From contig RWJK01000521.1 of assembly GCA_004335835.1 (NCBI GenBank), positions 28,182 through 92,181 on the forward strand: a DNA stretch of 64,000 nt. The letters are read 5' to 3'. A program made the translations under genes and the position numbers. Shown here in pieces: positions 32,812-44,178 of this stretch (its first letter is position 1; each line of letters starts with the position of its first letter). This DNA is from Scenedesmus sp. ARA3 (lineage: Eukaryota > Chlorophyta > Chlorophyceae > Sphaeropleales > Scenedesmaceae). The notes under the pieces were generated by a model. That model was given only the letters and a program-made list of their open reading frames with translations, did no database searches and was not told where the DNA came from.

Positions 32812-33720
32812 TCATGCAATGGGGAGCAGGCTGTCACTTTTCCTGCCTGCCACGTGTTTCTTGTCGAGTGCCCATCTCCAGCTCCTGTACGCCGTGGCAA
32901 CAATTGCTGACAGGCCCACCAGGCAGGAGGCGGCAATGCCGATCATGACGCCAGTGCTCGGCTTGGAAGGTGGCGCTCCCGGTGTTGCTGCTGTTGCTGC
33001 TGTCCCTGCTGTCTCTGGGGAGGGAGATGGAACTGCCGATGAGCTGCCTGGTGCTGCTGTAGTGGTGGCATTGGTGAGGTTGCTCGTTGGCACTGCCACG
33101 GGTGCCATCATCAGGTTTATGGCATCCGCAACAGCGCCGCTGTATCCTGCGTAACCTACCGCAACATACTCTGTTGGCCCTGAGTTTGGAGGGCAGTTGA
33201 ACTGCAATAAACTTCCTGCCTTGCCATTGGCCAGCTCCTGCCCGACGCCCAATAAGTTCATGAACCAACTGCCACCACGGCATAAGTTGTAGTAATAGCC
33301 CTCAAGTTTGAGGCAGCTGTAGCCTGATGGAGACGAAAAGCTAGGGTGTCTGTTGAGGTCGTACTTCTCTGACGCTTGATTTCTACCTGCAATGGCTGGG
33401 AGCGCAGTACCATCGCTGCAGCGTCCCTGGATGGAGACAATTGACAGCAGTGGTATTCTACGGCCACTGTTACAGTCATCCACGTTGTCGGCATCCACAT
33501 CGCCTACACCAACCACCCAGCGCTCTATGAACGTGTTGTTTGGGCATGTTGCCTTGATGACCCGATGGTGATCAAGTGGCTCTTTTCCGTTGGACCAGCC
33601 AGTTTCAAATAGTGCTGGGACTGCAGCTGCAGCTGCTTGTGTGCTTCCAGCAGTGAGCAGAACAACGGTCGCCACCAAGCTGTAGATATGGCTATACTTC
33701 GTATACAGGTAATTGTCCAT
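32812..33720 (-). CDS. Single-pass membrane protein, tandem family copy 1
   Basis: Intronless, 302 aa from ATG at 33720, chosen because a signal peptide follows (hydrophobic run LVATVVLLTAG ending STQAAAA). The ectodomain of ~190 residues starts ETGWSNGKEP and has family blocks IERWVVGVGDVD, LLSIVSIQGRCSDGT, SSPSGYSCLKLEGY, GSWFMNLLGVGQEL and YVAVGYAGYSG with conserved Cys. A Thr/Ser/Pro/Ala stalk leads to one TM helix (STGVMIGIAASCLVGLSAIV) and a short basic tail ending SDSLLPIA. Topology is type I. The ectodomain is not a family I can name; the blocks suggest a lectin-like or beta-sandwich fold, which is a guess. It is the most diverged of the four copies. Likely at the cell surface. Confidence 0.8.
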   Translation of the reverse strand: MDNYLYTKYSHIYSLVATVVLLTAGSTQAAAAAVPALFETGWSNGKEPLDHHRVIKATCPNNTFIERWVVGVGDVDADNVDDCNSGRRIPLLSIVSIQGRCSDGTALPAIAGRNQASEKYDLNRHPSFSSPSGYSCLKLEGYYYNLCRGGSWFMNLLGVGQELANGKAGSLLQFNCPPNSGPTEYVAVGYAGYSGAVADAINLMMAPVAVPTSNLTNATTTAAPGSSSAVPSPSPETAGTAATAATPGAPPSKPSTGVMIGIAASCLVGLSAIVATAYRSWRWALDKKHVAGRKSDSLLPIA

Positions 33721-33923
33721 GTGCGCAACTGGAGGTGAAAAAGGCCGATGCGAACGTGCAAGCCTTGGAGGAAAAACAGACTTTTGAAGATCGCTTAGAA
33801 CTATACCTAGACTTGTCAGCGCGCGTATATGCTGAACAGGCGTAGTCATATGTGCATAAACAGGCAACAGCTCCCAATAAGCGGACGGGATGCCACACTG
33901 TGGCTACTGTGACACTACCACCA

Positions 33924-33970
33924 GTGACCTTCCTCTCCTTCCTCGTTACGTGAGAAGGTTGTCGCAGGTA
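33924..33970 (-). promoter_or_regulatory. Conserved upstream segment shared by family copies 1 and 2
   Basis: A ~40-bp segment on plus (AGTGACCTTCCTC, then CTCGTTA, then GAAGGT) about 205-245 bp before the copy 1 ATG recurs at 36661-36705, 190-230 bp before the copy 2 ATG. Same spacing suggests a shared promoter element. Confidence 0.55.
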
Positions 33971-35203
33971 GCCTTTCGGCCACTATATCGAAACAAGTAA
34001 AAGATAGAACATATAGAGGTATATATGCTCCTTTGATTTGTCGGTGCGCCTGCAGCCGACGTGCTTGCTGTTTCATGTGCAGCGTAGCAGGATTCCTGGC
34101 CAGTCACCAGCGGCTGGTGCAGCGGGTTCATGTCCTGCTGCTCCACCTAGGAGCTGCTGCAGCACTATAAGCTTTTGTAAGCTGCTTCAAGCACTCAAAC
34201 TGCCCTTTTGCAATTTCGGGGTGATCACTGAAGAAGCTGGTAAGCACAGTTAGACAGCCTGTGTGCGGCACCATGATGCTTGATCAGTCCCGATACATGT
34301 ACATGAACAGCCCCACTTGGAGTGCCAGAGACTTTAGCGGGGGTCTTCTGGCTCAGCATTGCTTGAAGGTGCGCAGCTGTGCATGACCAGCGTACTTTGT
34401 TATCCTGTCTTCGTCTAGAATTCGTCATTTTACATCTGCCGTGTCAGCTTTACCTAGCCGCACTGAGCAGTCAGTGGTGAAAACACAAGCTGCAATGAAA
34501 TGCTGCATCAGCATGTTGCAAGTTTGTAGCGCATCTCGGGCACACGGCCTGTGACTGAATGCCTGCATGTGCAGTTCTGGCTGCAACATTTACTGCTTGT
34601 GCACATTGCAGCAGCTCTGCAGTCAACAATTTCATTACTTCTGCCAACAGAGTGTCGATGCCGATTGCAGGCAGCTGCAGACAGACAGAGGTTTACACTG
34701 TTGCTGAGCAAGTGCCTTCAACACAACATGTCTCTGCAAGTGCGATTGACGCATACTAGGCTCGACGTCGCACTGTGCATTTGCGCTTGAAGTATATGCA
34801 TATGCAAATGCAACAATGTTGATGGCAAAAGTCAACACAGCTAGACTGCAAGCCATCATAACGGTCATCATATCATCAAACAGCCACAAGTGCGTTTGAC
34901 ACAAGCCAGGCACAAGCCGCTTAGGTGGACAGTCAAAGCACACATGCGATACACTGCCAGTATATGTACAGTGTATATCATGATCAATCTGGCACAAGCA
35001 CAAACATGCAATTCACGCTTGTACATATACAATGTGGTGGCGTCTGACTACTGGCTTGTGGCAAGAGCATGCTCTGCGCAGTACAACTTTGATTGGTGCG
35101 GCAGCGTCGTTGGAGCTTGTGGTACACAGCCAATGGCATAGGGCTGATACTGATCCACAGACGGCTGGCACCGTGCATCATCGGCACCTGCTGGTGGCTG
35201 CTG
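33971..35203. other. Intergenic within the membrane-protein cluster; no gene recognised
   Basis: Relatively AT-rich DNA between copy 1 and the truncated copy. Short frames only, none with homology to the family. Confidence 0.5.
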
Positions 35204-35565
35204 TCAGCGGCACCAATAACATACAACTGGAAGCAAGCTGCCAATTTTCTTGCCTGCCGCCAGCTTGTTTTTGTTGTTCCATTGCCACTCCCAATACCCG
35301 ATTTTTATGAGTGCTGACAGGCCCACAAGAGTGGAGGCGGCGATGCCAACAATGACACCCGTGCTGAGTTGAAAGCCGGTGGCCCTTCTGCGGCTGCTGC
35401 TGCTGCTGCGGCTGCTGCTGCTGGGCTGCCTGGTGGTGCTGTGGTTGTGGAAGCAGTGGTCGTTGCACGCAAAGGTGTTGCCGCTGCTTGGCACTGCTGC
35501 TATTACAAAGCTGGCGGCGTCCACAGCAGCGCCAAACACAATGATGCTGTGATTGGTATTGCAGC
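35204..35565 (-). pseudogene. Truncated family copy (C-terminal third only)
   Basis: Reads AAVDAASFVIAAVPSSG, a Ser/Gln-rich stalk, then LSTGVIVGIAASTLVGLSAL and KLAAGKKIGSLLPVV to a stop at 35204. The signal peptide and the whole ectodomain core (TGWSNG to NWMMNFLGVG) are absent upstream, where frame and similarity end. It sits 3' of copy 2 and is probably a broken duplicate. The frame runs further upstream without homology, so a chimeric short protein cannot be excluded. Confidence 0.7.
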
Positions 35566-35648
35566 GCTGCGCACAGCCAATGCATGGGGCTCCTACTGGC
35601 TGACAGTATGGCTGGTGCAGAACACCATGTTCGCCTCTTACATAGCTG

Positions 35649-36476
35649 CTATACATTTGGAAGGAAGCTGCCGCTCTTCATGCCTGCCGCCAGCTTCTGT
35701 TCATTGTTCCACATCCACGCCCTGTACGCAATGGTCATTAGAGCTGACAGGCCCACCAGAGCAGAAGCGGCAATGCCAGCAATGGCGCCTGTGCTGAGCT
35801 TAACAGATGTCGCCTCTTGCCTTACTGCTGTCGCTGCTGCTGCTGCTGGGGCTGGGGGTGCTGCTGCTGCTGCTGCTTCTGGGCTGCCTGGTGGTGCTGC
35901 GATGGTGGCGGCAATGGTGCTGTTGCTGCTTGGCACTGCTGCCATCATCAAGTTGATGCCATCCACAGCAGAGCCGGTGTACGCTGAGCAACCCACGGCC
36001 ACGTATGAAGTTGGAATTGTGCTGCACTTCAACTGCAGTGGAGTGCCTGCACCATCCTGTGCCAGCTGCTGCCCCACACCCAGGAAGTTCATCATCCAGT
36101 TGCCCCCATTATTGTAGCCCCAAATTTTTGCACAGCTGTAGCCTGTTAGAGATGACAAGCCACTTCTGCTCTGGTAGTCATGCTTGACTGATGCTTTGGT
36201 GCCTGCTTTGATGGGTGAGAGGAAACTGCCGTCGCTGCAGCGTGCCTGGATGAAGACAACTGACAGCAGCGGGCCAACGTTGCTGTTGACATCGCCTTCA
36301 CCGATGTTCCAGCTATCAATGTAAGACCCGCTTGGACATGAAAAGACTTCGGGTGCTTCGGCTGGCTTCCTTCCGTTGGACCAGCCAGTTTCCAGTGGCA
36401 CTGGCTCTGCTTGTGAGCTGCCAGCAGTGAGCAGAAGGCTGATCACCATCAAAAAATTCACGCAATTTTTATACAT
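35649..36476 (-). CDS. Single-pass membrane protein, tandem family copy 2
   Basis: Intronless, 275 aa from ATG at 36476, which places the signal peptide (FLMVISLLLTAGSSQA) at the N-terminus; the frame extends upstream without a signal. Ectodomain blocks: LETGWSNGRKP, SYIDSWNIGEGDVN, LLSVVFIQARCSDGSFLSPI, LTGYSCAKIWGYNNGGNW, MMNFLGVGQQL, TSYVAVGCSAYTGSAVDGIN. An Ala/Pro-rich stalk encoded by GCA/CAG runs, a TM helix (IAGIAASALVGLSALMTIAY) and tail KSGSFLPNV follow. Closest relative is copy 3. Lack of introns in an intron-rich region suggests the founder arose by retroposition or that the array expanded from an intronless gene. Function unknown; cell-surface location inferred. Confidence 0.8.
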   Translation of the reverse strand: MYKNCVNFLMVISLLLTAGSSQAEPVPLETGWSNGRKPAEAPEVFSCPSGSYIDSWNIGEGDVNSNVGPLLSVVFIQARCSDGSFLSPIKAGTKASVKHDYQSRSGLSSLTGYSCAKIWGYNNGGNWMMNFLGVGQQLAQDGAGTPLQLKCSTIPTSYVAVGCSAYTGSAVDGINLMMAAVPSSNSTIAATIAAPPGSPEAAAAAAPPAPAAAAATAVRQEATSVKLSTGAIAGIAASALVGLSALMTIAYRAWMWNNEQKLAAGMKSGSFLPNV

Positions 36477-36705
36477 CAGTTGCAGGCACGGACCTAATTG
36501 AAAAGCGGAGCAGGTGCGAAGAAGCTGGTGCGAATGTGCACGGTGAATATGCACGCGATTGTTGCGCTGGTCGGTATGTTTGTAGCGAAACCGACGGATA
36601 ATAACATCGTGTCAAATATCATGCTGCAGCAGCAGACACGCGAATCCTGATTGGGATGGCACAGTGACCTTCCTCGACCTCGTTATTTGGGAAGGTGAGA
36701 CGAAC

Positions 36706-37440
36706 GTCGCTGGCAAGACAGCTTCTGAACCACCTGGCAAAAACAAGAATTAATAATACCATCTAGTTGTTGAATTCATTTCAGATGCACGGAGAGGGCT
36801 GAGCTGCTAGCATGCAGGCCGGCAACACAGCTGCAATTCCTGTGCAGTTGAGTGCAAGGCCGAGCTGGCAAGGCAGGCACCTGGCTGAACCATCCGACTG
36901 AAAAACAAGCTCATATACTACAACAAAAACATGCGAAGTTACACGAGTTGCTTTCACACTGTATGCGTGCATGTACACCCATTTGCCAACTATGGTGCCT
37001 GGCCAGCATGCTAGCAGGTCATCTACACACAAGTTGTGGGGATGCTGCTGCTACTGCTATGACTGGGTGGCAGGATGGCCCAAGCATCACGTACCCTGCT
37101 AATGCATAGCACCCCTGCTACGCCACAGAGAGCTGGGCATGCCTGGCACAGTACGCCCATATGCTAATGTACAACCTGTACAACCCTGCTTTAGGATCCT
37201 ATGCTACAATAAAACCATGCACTCGCAGAATCAAATGGACCCCTGCACTAGCCCATCAAGCCTCCTTTCCACATTCTGTGCACCAAGTGACTGACATGCG
37301 CAACACGACGCCCTGCTGCAAAGAGGGCTGCTGGCCACACTATGCCGTGCATAGGCTGCAGACACGTCCAAAGTTTCCGCTGAGAGATCAACTGTGCCAC
37401 ATAGCGCAACAGTGATGGCAGAGTTGGAAGCTGTCACATC
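36706..37440. other. Intergenic within the cluster; no gene recognised
   Basis: Contains the 5' flank of copy 2 and the 3' flank of copy 3. No supported frame. Confidence 0.5.
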
Positions 37441-38597
37441 CTATACGGCTGCTGTCATATTACGTGGGAGCAAGCTGCCATCCTTGCCCTGCCGCAGGGG
37501 CCCTTCCCGTGGCACTGACACTTGCGGCAGCTGCACAGCAGCAGCCTTCCTCTGCGCCAGCTGCTTTGCTGCCACCAGCCTGTGCTTGTTGGCCCACTTC
37601 CATAGGTTGTACGCGATGGTGATGATTGCTGACAGGCCCACCAGACTGGACGCAACAATGCCCACAATGACGCCCGTGCTGAGCTTGCTGGGTGACTCCT
37701 CTGCAGCTGGCTTAGGTGGTGGTGGGGGTGCTGCTGCTATTCCTGGTGCTGCTGCTGTTGCTAGTGTTGTTGCTGCAAGTGCTGCAAGTGGGCTTGGTGT
37801 TGGTGGTGCAGCGGCTGCGGCAGGTTGTGGCTGTCGTGCTGCTGGTGGTGCAGCTGCTGCAGGCTGTGGTGCTGGTGCTGCAGGAGCTGCTTCTGCTGCA
37901 GCTGCCGGAGATGGCAATGGTGGAGAAGCTGAAGTGGAGGTTATTGGCAGGAACAGTCCGGTTGGGGCTGCTGCTGCTGCTGATGGGCTGGCTGGTGCTG
38001 CAGCCGGGCTGCCTGGTGGTGCTGTAGTGCCAGCAGCAGTGCTGTTGCCTGCTGGCACTGCTGCCATCACAAAATTGACGGCGTCCACAGCAGCACCTGT
38101 GACTGCTGAGTAGCCCACTGCTACGAATGATTTTGGTACCTTGCTGCAGTTGATCTTCAGTGGGGTGCCTGCCTCATCCTGTGTCAGCTGCTGCCCCACA
38201 CCCAGGAAGTTCATCATCCAGTTGCCGCCATTGTTGTAGCCCAGCACCTTGGAGCAGCTGTAGCCTGATGGCGATGACAAGCTGCTGTCGCTTTGGTAAT
38301 CATGCTTGAGCGATATTGCTGTCTCTCCTTGATGGGCGAGAGCGAACTGCCATCGCTGCAGCGACCCTGGATGAAGACGATTGACAGCAGTTTGCCGACG
38401 CTGCTGCTGACTCTGCCTTCACCGACGGACCAGCTTTCGATGAAAGAGCTAGTCGGACATACAAATATGCTAGGTGCTGCAGCTGGCTTCCGCCCGTTGG
38501 ACCAGCCAGTGTCCACATGCTCTGCAGCTGCTTGCGGGCTTCGGGCAGACAGCAGAAGGCTGATCGCCCAGAGAAGCCTGACGAACTGGCTATTCAT
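37441..38597 (-). pseudogene. Family copy 3, frameshifted near 38310-38330
   Basis: From ATG 38597 the frame gives a signal peptide (LLWAISLLLSARSPQAAA), VDTGWSNGRKPA, SFIESWSVGEGRV and LLSIVFIQGRCSDGSSLSPIK. It then leaves the family pattern; the pattern resumes in another frame with ISLKHDYQSDSSLSSPSGYS and runs to the stop at 37441. Comparison with copy 2 places a one-base loss near 38325. The 3' frame is long and clean, with NNGGNWMMNFLGVGQQL, a ~130-residue Ala/Pro-rich stalk longer than in other copies, the TM helix and an extended tail to NMTAAV. A recent inactivating change or a sequencing error would both fit; there is no sign of further decay. Confidence 0.75.
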
Positions 38598-39768
38598 GTT
38601 TCAGCGTCGCTATTTCAAGCATCCTGCAGAGTCAAGCAGGTGCAATTGAGGCCGGTGCGAGAGTCCAAGGTAGATACGGCCGCAAATGCATATTGCTGGA
38701 ATGAAGCTATAACCTAGTACGATGTAGGTTATTGATCAGATATGAAAAACACCAATTCAAAAACATTGTGGCCAGGTGCCGCCTGCCCCTGGCAACGAAG
38801 ATGCAGTCAGTAACACGCAGACAGTCTCAGCAGCAGATGTACTGCAGCATCTGCCCAAGCACGTGATAGGAACAATGCTGCATGCATGAATTATGATTTT
38901 ACCAAACCAGCTGAACTCATGTAGGACATCTATTGTCTACAGCATGATCATGGCTATAAAGATCCTGCTTGCTCGGCAGGCTGATGAATAACTTGTTGTG
39001 ATTGATAATGGCACAGCTCATGCACATTCACATGCAGAACAAAAGGAGCAAAATGAGGTACACTGACTGTCCTGCTGCCCTCACTATGCATGAAGCAAAG
39101 TGCTGTCTTTCCCTCCCAGGCAGTGCAAATCAATGCAGCACAGTGTCTGTCCACACCACTCTGTGGTGCACTGCATTGTCTCAGGCACTTGCAGGCACTG
39201 GCTGCCTGCCAACAGAGCATGCCGTGCTGTGTCCTGCCGCAGTACGCAGGGCAGAACAAAGAGCCGACTGCTGCATGTCCTCAAACATTGCTGTTAGCCA
39301 GGCTAGAGGCGTGCACGCGACGCACACACACCAACCAAGCAACATCAAGTGGCTGCAAGAAGTTGCATGCTGCATATGTGATGCCACAGCAGCACACAGT
39401 ACAGCTGCTGCATTCAAACTGAGTTGTTTCCGCATGTGCATGATCAACCTGCTGCACAGCGTCTGGCTGAGCAAACCATGATCTGTGGCAGCATCATACA
39501 GGTCAAACAACTGCTGACCTGTGGCACGCCTACAAACGTGGCTGCTGAACGCAGCAGTGCATGTCGCAGATACACACGCTTCATGACTGGTCAGTGCTTG
39601 GAGTACCACGCTCGATTTTCGGGCGGCTGGCTGCCAACTCACGGTGTGCACAACAGAGGGCAATCGGCACCTGCATGTCACTCTGCCAGCATGCGAGGTC
39701 ATAACAGCTGCGGTGTGATCCTCAGCTGCTGCTGCTACTGCTGTTGCTGCAGTCGAGCATGTCGGCGC
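38598..39768. other. Intergenic; no gene recognised
   Basis: About 1.2 kb holding the 5' flank of copy 3 and the 3' flank of the small gene at 39769-40484. Short frames on both strands lack splice or family support. Confidence 0.5.
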
Positions 39769-40484
39769 TCACTCCTGTTCCATGTCCTGCTCTGCGCAGC
39801 CTGCTGCAGTGCCACCTGGCAGTGCCTGCTGCTGCTGTTGCACTGTTGTTGCTGTTGCCCTGATGCTGCTACTGATGCTGCTGCTGCCTATGTTGAGGCT
39901 GCTGAGCAGGCTCTGCAGCTCCTCGGTCTCTTCCTGAGTGCGGGCCGCCCTGCAGATGCACAGAATGCCAGTGCAGCAAGTCATGGGCTGTGCTGATGCG
40001 TTTATGGATGCAGGGCGTACAAGCGTGTTGCCTTACGTATGGTGCATTGAGCACAATCTATATGCAGAACAGTCTTCTGCGCTCTGGTACCGCCAGCAAC
40101 TGAAAGACAGTGTTGCTGCGCGCTTCCTGCAGCAAGCCGCTGCCACTAGTGCTGCGCAGCAGCAACACCTGCACCGCACCTGCCACGCTGCAGGAGCTCC
40201 ATTGCTTTGGCTAAGCACTTCAGCTTATGCTGAGCATATCTAGACCGCTTTGGTAGCTTGGAATACACGGCTTGACACTGCTGCAGGAGTTGCTCCTCAT
40301 CGTTGCAGTTGCTGCTGCCTTTCAACCGTGGTGGTGTGCTGCTGGGTAAACCAGACTTCAGTGGTCCGCTCCGGCGCAAATTACGTTTCGCACTTCTTTG
40401 TTTCTGCTTTCTATTAGCCGACAGCTCTCTGGCCGTTGCGAGTTGATCACCATCCTCTGAAGGCTCGTCAGAGCTGCTCGCCAT
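39769..40484 (-). CDS. Small helical protein of unknown function
   Basis: Two exons on minus, 40484..40180 and 39949..39769, join in frame (phase 2) to give 161 aa from ATG 40484. The N-terminus is acidic/Ser-rich then Lys/Arg-rich (SANRKQKQRSAKRNLRR), possibly a nuclear signal. The core is predicted helical: DEEQLLQQCQAVYSKLPKRS, RYAQHKLKCLAKAMELLQ, then EETEELQSLLSSL across the splice. The clean junction inside a continuous amphipathic pattern supports a real gene. The C-terminus is Ser- and Gln-rich. The core looks like a conserved plant/algal motif, but I cannot name the family. Confidence 0.65.
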
Positions 40485-40893
40485 TCAAACAAAGATGAAC
40501 ATCATTGAACACAGGCAGTCACACTATCTATCTGCCGCGACGACACATGCAAGGTGTGAACGCGCCAATTTAACCAGGCCGCAGCTCAGGCCTTTGGCTG
40601 GAAACCCTAGTACAAAGCACAGTGACAGTCATTCACCCAGAGCACAAGTCATGCTGGATGGTCCGCAACAACCTGCCAGACGAAAAACGCAATGCTGCTA
40701 CCTGAAAATGACGCTGCTGCTTTGCGCAGCAGTAGCAGGTCACCAAATCCATGATGTAGTGTCCGTCTTGCTGCTATGCCAGTGCTGCTGCACCCAGAGC
40801 CATGCGATTGACTGCAGCCTATGCTGCTGCTCCTACCCGCCCAGTGCTGCTCTGTCAGCCTGCAAGTCCCGCTGTTGCTGTTGCTGCTGCTGC

Positions 40894-43701
40894 TCAGAGG
40901 CTGAACTCCTGCACGGTCTTCTCGCCAAACACCTGGTTGCGGTCCACAGCAGACAGCACCTGCCAAGAACAAAGTGCGGCGGCGGCAGCAGCAACAAACA
41001 CAGTCAGGAGAACCGGCTGTACAGCAAAGCATGTAGCACCGCCAGTGCTGCCATCACGCGCTGTCAGCAGACATGCTGCGACAACCAGACAGCAGCAGAC
41101 CAGCACACCCACAGCAGGCCATCAAGGCTGCCAATAATACCTTGGCATGCAACTGCCCACCATACACTACTGCATAGCAAAAGGCAGCAGCTGCCAAGCC
41201 ATGCTGCAGGCTCCCTGTTACACTCCGTCACCGTGCTGTCTGCCTTCTTGCTCAGCAGCGCCTTGATGACCGCATCATGAGAACTTCAAATTTCACTTTG
41301 CGCTGTTACGCAGCCAACAGGCAAAGAGTGCAGATCACAGCGGCTCACCGTGTTGTCTGTCTTCTTGCTGAGCAGCGCCTTGATGACCACGTTGGCCACA
41401 TCCTCGCGCGTAATGCTGCCGCACACTGAGGCGTCACTGGTGAGCACGCCATTGCCTGTGGCTGCCTCGCTCTTGAGGCCACCCGGGCGGATGATGGTGT
41501 AGGCCATCTTGTCGCCCAGTTGCTGCAGGTGAAGAAAGTCAAGTCGATCCAACTCAGCTTCGTCAACGGTGACGCAGCAACATGTGCACACATCAGGCTC
41601 ATGCTTGCACCACGCTGTGTGCTTCCCTACCAGCGCAGCGTGTATCCCAAAGATGACCCGTCCCACATCATACACATCAAAGACCGCAGCCATCCCAACG
41701 CACCTTGAGCCGCTCCTCCGCCTTGTCCTTCTGCAGCAGCACCGGCTCCAGCACCTTGTACACCTGCTCCCCGGGCGCGTCCTTGCTGTCGCCGCAGCCG
41801 ATGCTGGTCACCAGGATGAACTTCTTCACGCCCTTGGCTGCTGCAGCCTCGATCACGTTGATGTTGCCCAGGCTGTCTGCGGTGGGGTCCTTGGTGGAGC
41901 CGCCGATGGTGCTGATGACAGCATCAACCTCCTCAATGTCTGCAGCACAGGCACAGGCCAGCACACATGACCTTACGTCATTGTTGAAGCCTCTTGCAAC
42001 TGCTGTGGTTGAATCGCAGCTGTCGCGGACTGTGTGAAACACAACCCTGCTTGCGGCTGCTGCCACCTCCTGTTCCAGCCACGAGCCACCAACCCCGCGC
42101 CACTGGCAGACACAGTTGGAACATCTCACATCTCAAGTTCAACAGACTGCCGCACACAACCACATTCCCGGCCACTTTGTAGTTTGCTGTACCAGAGCCA
42201 TAACCGAGCCTATGGCTTCACCCGCCCACTCTGCCCCTGCCCACGGCTGCACCCGCGCCGCGCAGCGCTGCGCCCCGTCCCACCTGCGAAGACCTTGTCC
42301 ACTGCCGCCCTGTCTGTGGCGTCTGCCTTGGCCACAATGGCCATCATGCCCTCAATCTCCTTGCGGCGGTCGTCGTGGCGCTGCAGGCGTGAAGCCAGGC
42401 AGCAGCAGCAGCAGCAGAAGAAGAAGAGGCAAGCAGCAGTGAGGAGAGCAGCTGGCTTACGCGAGTAATGAAGCAGCAGCAGCTGCTAGGTGTGTGCGAG
42501 CTATCAAATGGTGCGAGCAATCGTGCGATGGGGGTTCTATGCATCGTGCAGTCTGGTAGCTGCTGTTGCGCGCCATGCGTATGCTTGCACACGCTGCGGA
42601 TGTACACCAGCAAGCTGCCATCAACACGCAACCTGCAATGCATCAACACCAGCTCCGTGAAAACCCTCTGCAAGGCCCAAGCCTGCAAAGCTGGCTCGGA
42701 GGCTGCCTGTCAGCCGCACCTGCATCATCCACACCCAGCTGCCCATGTCCTTCAGCTTTTTTGTCACGTGCAGCGCCACGCCACCACCACCGCACACGAG
42801 GATGCTGGCATTGTCGGGGTCAATTTCTGCTGCTGCTATCACGCGAGCCCTGCGGAGCAGCCGGGGTCAGCAGAGTATACATGGACTAGGCAAATGGCTG
42901 GCAACTACGCGGCGCCTGAGTGTTGCGTGTGCAGCAGTTCCTCCTCCTGGGTGTGACCCTCACTGCTGCAAGCTGCCAGACAGCCTGACTAGCATAACTC
43001 ATGAGCAAATATCTGTGATTGCATCTGCAAGTGCCGAGTATGCAGCAGCAACTCGGTGTGACCAGTACTGCTTCTGTGCTTCTGTGCGCTTCTGTGTGCT
43101 TCTGTCCAAACAGCCTGACTAGCATGCTACTGCGCAGAAGGCTGTGTCACACACGCTGCAGCATGCATGTGCATTGTGGGCTGCTGTGAGCGGTGCTGAC
43201 CTCTGCTGCACTGGTTGGCACAGGCCAGCCCTCTGTGTGCTGAAGTGGCGGGCTGCAAGCAGCAGCACCCACAGCAGCGGCAGTGGCAGGAAACGTCAGC
43301 TTTATTGGAAAGAGGCTGCTACTCTGCCGCCATCAGTGCACAAAGTCACTTGTATCAAGATATAAGCTTGAATGTGACATTGATGTGATGCATTGTGCTA
43401 TGGCTGACGTTGCTGTAGCTGTGTCAGGGTGTCTCACCTGCCTGGTGACGGGCTCCCGTCTGGTGTGTGCAGCCTGCAGCCAGATCATCTGGTCAGACGT
43501 GAAACAGCTGCAGCATGGTGTTTGAATTGCTGTCGTAACGCACCAGATCTGCGAAGTGCGGTCTGCATCTCTGCTTGGTGGGCTGCAGCGAGAGGGGCTT
43601 TCAACGTGCACCGAGCGGACAACGACAGATATAAGCTTGCGTTGAGGCTTGAAGGTGGACAAATTGCACAATGTGTTGTGGCGTGAGGCAGCGTCTGCCA
43701 T
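40894..43701 (-). CDS. Atypical short-chain dehydrogenase/NAD(P)-binding protein, probably plastidial
   Basis: Exons on minus: 43701..43544, 42849..42720, 42380..42284, 41939..41704, 41522..41349, 40959..40894; 286 aa, all phases consistent. The first exon encodes a basic, Ser-rich, acid-poor leader like a plastid transit peptide; its assignment is the least sure. The Rossmann fold follows: ASILVCGGGGVALHVTKKL (glycine-rich dinucleotide loop), MMAIVAKADATD, VDAVISTIGG, VIEAAAAKGVKKFILVTSIG, AYTIIRPGGLKSE and ITREDVANVVIKALL. This is the pattern of the atypical SDR a5/NmrA-like group (cyanobacterial and plastid proteins, TIC62-related), which usually lack the YxxxK catalytic pair, as here. It could be a redox sensor or reductase; substrate unknown. 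Divergent from MsrA. Confidence 0.82.
41229..41395 (-). repeat. Donor-edge duplication, SDR exon 5
   Basis: The exon end at 41349 (VVIKALLSKKTDNT) is copied with its exon-equivalent end at 41232, offset 117 bp. About 45 bases match with three or four changes and GTGACG stands as donor. Confidence 0.85.
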
Positions 43702-44178
43702 GTAGCAGTAGATCGTTGCAGTTGTTACAGGTAAAGGGAGGGCTTGGTGACAGCGTCACGAGTGAGGGCTGATGCCATGACGAAACGGCTTATCGACGAG
43801 TCTCCCTTATTGTCTAACCATCGTGTCTTGCCGTGCCTACATTCTTCACGTGCTCATCATCAATTGAACACACAGGACCCCCCACCACACAGTCAACTCG
43901 CACAGATCTTTGCTTGGTGAGCAATTGCTGCATTTGAAGGAGCTAATTGGTTGCCACGGCACGTAGCAGCACTGCTTATGGTCTGCCATGCTGATGCACA
44001 CATGCAGTGCTCCTGAGCCACTCACTGCCACTGCTACTGCTACTACGCGCCACTCGCCTCCTCCTCTGGTCTTAGGCCATGCGTTCACCCTGTTGTGGGT
44101 CACACCACCGAAGATGGTGCCAGCACTTACTTACGACTATTCTCCAACCAAGCTCTCTCATGCACACTTGCAGGATTC
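43702..44178. promoter_or_regulatory. Divergent promoter interval between SDR and MsrA
   Basis: 477 bp between the two ATGs. No motif confidently identified. An acceptor-like CTTGCAG at 44167-44173 leaves open a 5' non-coding exon for MsrA. Confidence 0.45.

Noticed and set aside
39181..39702. 173-codon minus-strand frame downstream of the small helical gene
   Set aside because: No splice link to the gene at 39769-40484, whose stop precedes it, and no recognisable family.
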